In this document: piece by piece, positions 30,573 through 34,356 of the stretch
Numbering within the stretch: position 1 is the first letter of the stretch
How the letters are laid out: each line of letters opens with the position of its first letter
Source: an uncultured archaeon
GTDB taxonomy: Archaea; Thermoproteota; Bathyarchaeia; Bathyarchaeales; DTEX01
Assembly: GCA_938091805.1 (NCBI GenBank)
Contig: CALKGV010000032.1
Location: 1-34,356 of the forward strand
Reading direction: 5' to 3'
DNA length: 34,356 nucleotides
Made by a program: the position numbers and the translations under genes
The notes under the pieces: model-generated
Told to the model about the DNA's origin: nothing
The model's database searches: none
The model's input: the letters and a program-made list of their open reading frames with translations, nothing else

Positions 30573-32249
30573 GTGGCGGACGAAATGCTTATTGTGACTG
30601 AGAAACCTTCGGTTGCTAGGGCCATTGAAAAGATCATAAAACCTAAAGCCGAGATTGTTGCCTTAAGCGGGCATATGCTTAACCTTGATTTTCCAGAGAA
30701 ATATTCAAACTGGTGGAACACGAATCCAAAAGATCTTTTTCACGTTGAAACTAAATGGGTCATCGCTGACAGGAGGGCTTACGAAACTCTCACTAGTGCT
30801 CTTAAGGGCGCTGGAGACCCTATAGTTTTGGCGACTGATAATGACCATGAGGGTGAACTCATAGCCTACGAGGCTCTTTTAACTGCGCAGGATATTCTGG
30901 GTAAGCCGCGTTACATGCGCATGCGTTTTAACACGGTTTCCGAAAGTGAACTTAAGGATGCTTGGAGCAGATTTGAGCCTGATCTAAATTGGGGGTGGGT
31001 TAGGAAAGCGCTTTTCCGCCAAAAATTCGATTTGATTGTGGGCGCAGCGTACACTAGGCTATTGACGATCTCCGCTAGAAGGGCTGGGCAAAACGTTAAG
31101 TTAATTTCCTACGGAAGCTGTCAGACCCCAACATTATGGTTTGTCTATGAGAGAGATCTTTCAATCAGAAACTTCAAGCCTGAAACCTATTATGTTGTTT
31201 GGGCTATTCTCGACAATAGAGGCGTTAAAGTTAAAGTTTCAACTGAGAGTATAAGGGATAAGGCTAAGGCAAAAGCCATCTATGAGGATGCTGGGAAAGC
31301 CAAAGATGCCGTTGTGAAAGAGTATGCTCTAAATGTTGAGGGCGAACAGAAGCCTCTGCCAACCGATACTGATACTATGCTGCAGGAGTTAACGAGAATT
31401 TTAGGGCTTAGCAGCAATAAAATTATGAGCGCTGCTGAGGATCTTTACGCCAATGGTTACATAAGCTACCCTAGGACTGAAACCAACATGTGGGTTAGGG
31501 TTAACCATAAAGAGGTTCTGGATGTACTCTCGAGAACCCCGCTTTCACGGTTTATCCATTATGAGGATTTCAGCCCCGTAAACGGTAAGAAGAATGACGG
31601 CGCCCACCCACCTATACATCCAATTAAGCCATATCTTGGAAAAGATTTTTCCGGGAGGATTTGGGAATATATTGCACGCCGATACTTAGCGAACACGGTT
31701 GGCAGAAACGCCGTCTTCGAACGTTGGAAGCTGAGCGTTGATGTAAATGGTATCAAAATGGATGCCGTGGGCAAGTATATTGTTGAGGAAGGATTTTATG
31801 AGGTTTTCCCATATTTTAGGCCTAAGGATCTCCAGTGGATTCCTGAGCTTAAAAATGGCCAAATCCTTCCCATTCTGGAGGTCGGTTTAAGTGAGCGTAA
31901 AACTAAGCCGCCGTCGCATTTGACGGAGTCTGAGCTCCTTAGGCTCATGGAGAGGCATGGGATAGGCACCGATGCAACTAGGCATATTTTTCCAACGCTT
32001 ATAGTTAATAGGGGCTACGCTGTTAAGAAGCGTAAAAGCTTCCTTCTAACAAACCAAGGAGAGGCTCTTATAAAGATGCTGAGAGGCGTTGATGGGAGGC
32101 TTGTCACGCCTGAAACCAGGCGATATGTTGAGCAGATGATGAGTGAGGTTGAATCTGGACGCCTAAATTTGGAGGAGGCGCTTAGTCAATCTATAAAAAT
32201 ATATGAGCAACTCTATGACGAATTGAGCAAGCGGCTTAGTGGACGCTGA
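30573..32249 (+). CDS. topA: Archaeal DNA topoisomerase IA (topoisomerase III-like)
   Basis: Type IA enzymes relax or decatenate DNA by single-strand passage. The TOPRIM domain has MLIVTEKPSVARAI (Glu), then ATDNDHEGE (the DxDxE metal site). The catalytic Tyr299 is in GYISYPRTET, with SSNKIMSAAEDLYANGYISY just before it; HPPIHP and ERHGIGTDATR are also conserved. The 558-aa length is short of enzymes with zinc fingers, and no Cys knuckles are present at the C-terminus, as in many archaeal topoisomerase III proteins. GTG at 30573 is taken as start; the ATG at 30585 also fits and begins the conserved strand. Convergent with xylulokinase. Confidence 0.95.
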   Translation: MADEMLIVTEKPSVARAIEKIIKPKAEIVALSGHMLNLDFPEKYSNWWNTNPKDLFHVETKWVIADRRAYETLTSALKGAGDPIVLATDNDHEGELIAYEALLTAQDILGKPRYMRMRFNTVSESELKDAWSRFEPDLNWGWVRKALFRQKFDLIVGAAYTRLLTISARRAGQNVKLISYGSCQTPTLWFVYERDLSIRNFKPETYYVVWAILDNRGVKVKVSTESIRDKAKAKAIYEDAGKAKDAVVKEYALNVEGEQKPLPTDTDTMLQELTRILGLSSNKIMSAAEDLYANGYISYPRTETNMWVRVNHKEVLDVLSRTPLSRFIHYEDFSPVNGKKNDGAHPPIHPIKPYLGKDFSGRIWEYIARRYLANTVGRNAVFERWKLSVDVNGIKMDAVGKYIVEEGFYEVFPYFRPKDLQWIPELKNGQILPILEVGLSERKTKPPSHLTESELLRLMERHGIGTDATRHIFPTLIVNRGYAVKKRKSFLLTNQGEALIKMLRGVDGRLVTPETRRYVEQMMSEVESGRLNLEEALSQSIKIYEQLYDELSKRLSGR

Positions 32250-32317
32250 GGCGCTGGGTAACATGGGCTGAATCACGATTTATGCCACGCGACTCGGAAA
32301 GCAAACCTTTTTCCTCT

Positions 32318-32333
32318 GATCCTAAATCGGATC
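32318..32333. terminator. Possible bidirectional terminator hairpin
   Basis: GATCC-TAAATC-GGATC forms a 5-bp stem between the convergent topA and xylulokinase genes, with T-rich sequence on both sides. Confidence 0.3.
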
Positions 32334-32387
32334 TTAAATAATGAAGTTAATCTGTTTAAAAATTATGGTGGTTACGTTGCGTCTTAT

Positions 32388-33896
32388 TTACAGCCAATAA
32401 TTTTTTAAAGAGGAATATAGGTTGCGATAAACCTTACTATAGGTTCTTTCGTAAATTTTAACTCTCTCTCCATTAGGTTCATTGATGCTTATGGTTTTAA
32501 CAGCCTCAGCACATGCTTTTTCCAAGCTAGAGTATATTCCGACACCCACACCGGCCAAAAGGGCCGCGCCGAAAGCTGAATCCTCTTCAACTCCCGTCTT
32601 AATGATTGTGGAGCTAAAGATGTCTGCTTGTATTTGTCTCCAAAGGTTGCTTCTGGAGCCGCCGCCACGGGCGATTATCTTCCCAATTTTGACGCCTAGC
32701 TCCCTGAAGATTTCTAAGCAGTCCCTTAGGGCATAGGCTACGCCTTCCATGATCGCCCTAATAAAATGTTGCCTGCTATGCTGGAGCGTTAAGCCGAAGA
32801 ATCCTCCCCTGGCTTTAGGGTCCATATGAGGGGAACGTTCACCTAAAAGGTATGGGAGGAATATTAGCCCGTTACATCCCGGTTCAGCTTTTTCAGCTTC
32901 CTTTGAGAGCAAATCGTAAGGGTCGATGTTGCTGGATGAGCCGACAACCTTCTCCATATGGGCAAAGTTATCTCTAAACCATCTTAGTGATAATCCGGCT
33001 GAGAGTATTGCTCCTTGCAGACACCATTTGTTCGGGACAGCGTGGCAGAATGTGTGAACTCTATTCTTAGAATCTACTATTAACTCATCCAACGTCGTGA
33101 AGATCTGCCCGCCAGTTCCTATATTAGATGAAGCGATTCCGGCTTTAATTACCCCGGAACCTACTGCTCCAGCTTGAGAATCCCCTGCACCTGCAACAAC
33201 CGGTGTTCCCGCATGTAAGCCTGTTTCTTCAGATGCCTTTTTTGATATGCTTCCAACAACGCTTGTCGATTCAAAGGCTTCTGGAAAGGCTTCTCTTGGG
33301 AGATTGAGGGCGGAAATTATCTCATCTGACCACATTCTTCTCCTTACGTCAAATAGGAGCGTTGCAGATGCATCGGAGAAGTCTGTTGCGATGATCCCTG
33401 TTAGTTTATGCCTAATATAGTCTTTTGGAAGTAAAACCCTGAATATACTGTTGAATATTCTTTTTTCATTATCTTTAATCCAGAGTAACGTTGGGCCCAT
33501 GAACCCCGGCATTACTGGGTTACAAACCATGCTCAGAACTCTTTCCCTACCAATTATCTCATAAAACTCATCACATTTAGAGGTGCTCCTCTTATCTGAC
33601 CATATTATCGCTGGTCTGAGAGGCTTCATATCTCTCCCTATAAGCACTGTTCCATGCATTTGTCCAGAAAGCCCCACCGCTGAGATCTCGGAAGGTTTCA
33701 GCCCGGAACTTTTCAATGCCGCTTTTATCGAGGTTTTAGCCGCATCCCACCACAGATCTGGATCCTGCTCAGCATAATCATGGAGGGGTGAATAAATAGG
33801 GTACTCCTCAGAAGATCTTGCAATAACATTTCCTTCCTCATCTACAATAAGGACTTTGACGCTGGATGTACCGAGGTCTAATCCCATCAGATACAT
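32388..33896 (-). CDS. xylB: Xylulokinase (FGGY family)
   Basis: The 502-aa kinase phosphorylates D-xylulose. Features are the N-terminal phosphate-binding loop MGLDLGTSSVKVLIVDEEG, the xylulokinase signature GLSGQMHGTVLI, WSDKRS, the catalytic Asp region FSDASATLLFDV, VAGAGDSQAGAVGSG, and the FGGY signature region with ARGGGSRSNLWRQIQADIF. The length and motifs are those of true xylulokinase rather than glycerol kinase. The ATG at 33896 lies about 30 nt from a TATA-like palindrome (33926-33939, minus strand). No xylose isomerase is adjacent, although the TIM-barrel protein at 2802-3650 belongs to the same broad superfamily. It completes a local pentose theme with rpiA. Confidence 0.93.
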   Translation of the reverse strand: MYLMGLDLGTSSVKVLIVDEEGNVIARSSEEYPIYSPLHDYAEQDPDLWWDAAKTSIKAALKSSGLKPSEISAVGLSGQMHGTVLIGRDMKPLRPAIIWSDKRSTSKCDEFYEIIGRERVLSMVCNPVMPGFMGPTLLWIKDNEKRIFNSIFRVLLPKDYIRHKLTGIIATDFSDASATLLFDVRRRMWSDEIISALNLPREAFPEAFESTSVVGSISKKASEETGLHAGTPVVAGAGDSQAGAVGSGVIKAGIASSNIGTGGQIFTTLDELIVDSKNRVHTFCHAVPNKWCLQGAILSAGLSLRWFRDNFAHMEKVVGSSSNIDPYDLLSKEAEKAEPGCNGLIFLPYLLGERSPHMDPKARGGFFGLTLQHSRQHFIRAIMEGVAYALRDCLEIFRELGVKIGKIIARGGGSRSNLWRQIQADIFSSTIIKTGVEEDSAFGAALLAGVGVGIYSSLEKACAEAVKTISINEPNGERVKIYERTYSKVYRNLYSSLKNYWL

Positions 33897-33925
33897 TTGA
33901 ATCCCATTACTAAGAGTAGTGCTGA

Positions 33926-33939
33926 AGTATTTTAATACT
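33926..33939 (-). promoter_or_regulatory. TATA box for xylulokinase
   Basis: AGTATTAAAATACT on the minus strand, nearly palindromic, predicts transcription from about 33906, ten nt before the ATG. Confidence 0.4.
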
Positions 33940-34067
33940 GTCTACTCTTCCTTTAATTTTTAGGGTGAGAAAAAGGTATAGGGCGTGATAGGGCATTATC
34001 CAACACGCAGGCAGTCGTCAACAGCAAAATGAGCTTTAATTGTAATTACCTTCTTGACCTTATCAGA

Positions 34068-34356
34068 GAACTCATCTCTAAATTCCATATCTTAAGTGTA
34101 TTGTTATGCATGCTATTGTTATTAGGGCTTTGTATATTGCCGCCAGCCTCTCATACCTTACGATTATTCTTCTGAAGCTTTTGAGCCACCCGCAGAATCT
34201 CTAGACGGCTGACCTCATCCTCCTATAGATCTCGATGTCGTATTGTATGGGCTTCCTACCGTTCCTTGGGTTCACGGGTATGTTTGCCTCCACATTCATT
34301 GACGACAGCCTACCCCTTATTGCTTCAGTATCATATGCTGAGTCAGCGTAAAGCTC
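34068..34356 (-). mobile_element. IS5-family insertion sequence, copy 3 (partial, runs off the window)
   Basis: The right end GAACTCATCTCTAAA starts at 34068 and the element reads inward on the minus strand, matching copy 2 throughout. About 290 of some 805 bp are inside the window. Left flank TTATCAGA shows no feature of its own. Confidence 0.88.
34078..34356 (-). pseudogene. IS5-family transposase, catalytic Glu codon replaced by a stop (copy 3)
   Basis: The minus-strand frame matches copy 2 (ELYADSAYD at the window edge, then the SAV...RFCGWLKSFRR region and ACITIHLRYGI at the end). The codon for the catalytic Glu in SAVERF is TAG here (plus-strand CTA at 34201-34203). Some nearby substitutions (Tyr to Cys) also occur. 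The product would end just before the essential Glu, so this copy is dead as well, by a different lesion from copies 1 and 2. Confidence 0.85.

Noticed and set aside
33983-34008. Imperfect stem GCGTGATA...TATC...ACACGC as an attachment or RNA site
   Set aside because: Short and interrupted, with no second copy or neighbouring recombinase inside the window.
1-34356. CRISPR array or replication origin
   Set aside because: No regularly spaced direct repeats and no clustered origin-box-like motifs near a Cdc6/Orc1 gene were seen.

Overview
The window is archaeal. It carries an aIF-1A gene, RadA, a Hef/FANCM-like helicase, an archaeal-type topoisomerase IA, an intron-containing tRNA-Leu, A/T-rich TATA boxes about 25-30 nt ahead of many starts, and frequent TTG/GTG starts. 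Gene content and style suggest an uncultured TACK-type archaeon, perhaps Bathyarchaeia-like. That placement is an inference and a marker-gene tree would settle it.

Left edge to 2.3 kb is a graveyard of mobile DNA around an AbrB-PhoU regulator. It holds a probable integrase tail, a decayed IS200/IS605 TnpB 3' end that still encodes dense RNA-like stems, and a deleted IS5-family copy. From 2.4 to 8.1 kb come aIF-1A, a TIM-barrel isomerase and MoeA on the minus strand, then a giant FtsX-type permease on the plus strand. From 8.2 to 12.9 kb lie a ferritin-like protein and a plus-strand information-processing block: winged-helix regulator, small ORF, radA, a conserved 108-aa protein and the helicase. 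The helicase is frameshifted near its end by expansion of a 10-bp tandem repeat.

From 13.2 to 15.6 kb two overlapping minus-strand genes encode a nucleotide-sugar dehydrogenase, lacking the usual catalytic Cys, and a Gfo/Idh oxidoreductase. The pair resembles the WbpA-WbpB steps of uronic-acid sugar synthesis. Next come tRNA-Leu(GAG), a second dead IS5-family copy that truncates a radical-SAM/SPASM gene, a second AbrB-PhoU protein, an FMN-dependent glutamate synthase-like protein and an isochorismatase-family hydrolase.

The most striking region is 21.1-24.4 kb. A zinc-ribbon membrane protein is followed by a DUF2207-like membrane protein ending in a ten-cysteine Cys-Ala tail. Directly abutting it is a radical SAM/SPASM enzyme with an N-terminal PqqD-like (RRE) domain. 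This looks like a peptide-modification system acting on the C-terminal tail of a membrane protein.

From 24.5 kb to the right edge are mostly housekeeping genes: DUF1893, an M24 peptidase, AMMECR1, RpiA with a membrane coiled-coil partner, a DapA-like/PreA-like pair, topoisomerase IA and xylulokinase. The window ends in a third dead copy of the same IS. All three IS copies carry different inactivating lesions, and a fourth, solo IS end overlaps the stop codon of the Gfo/Idh gene.
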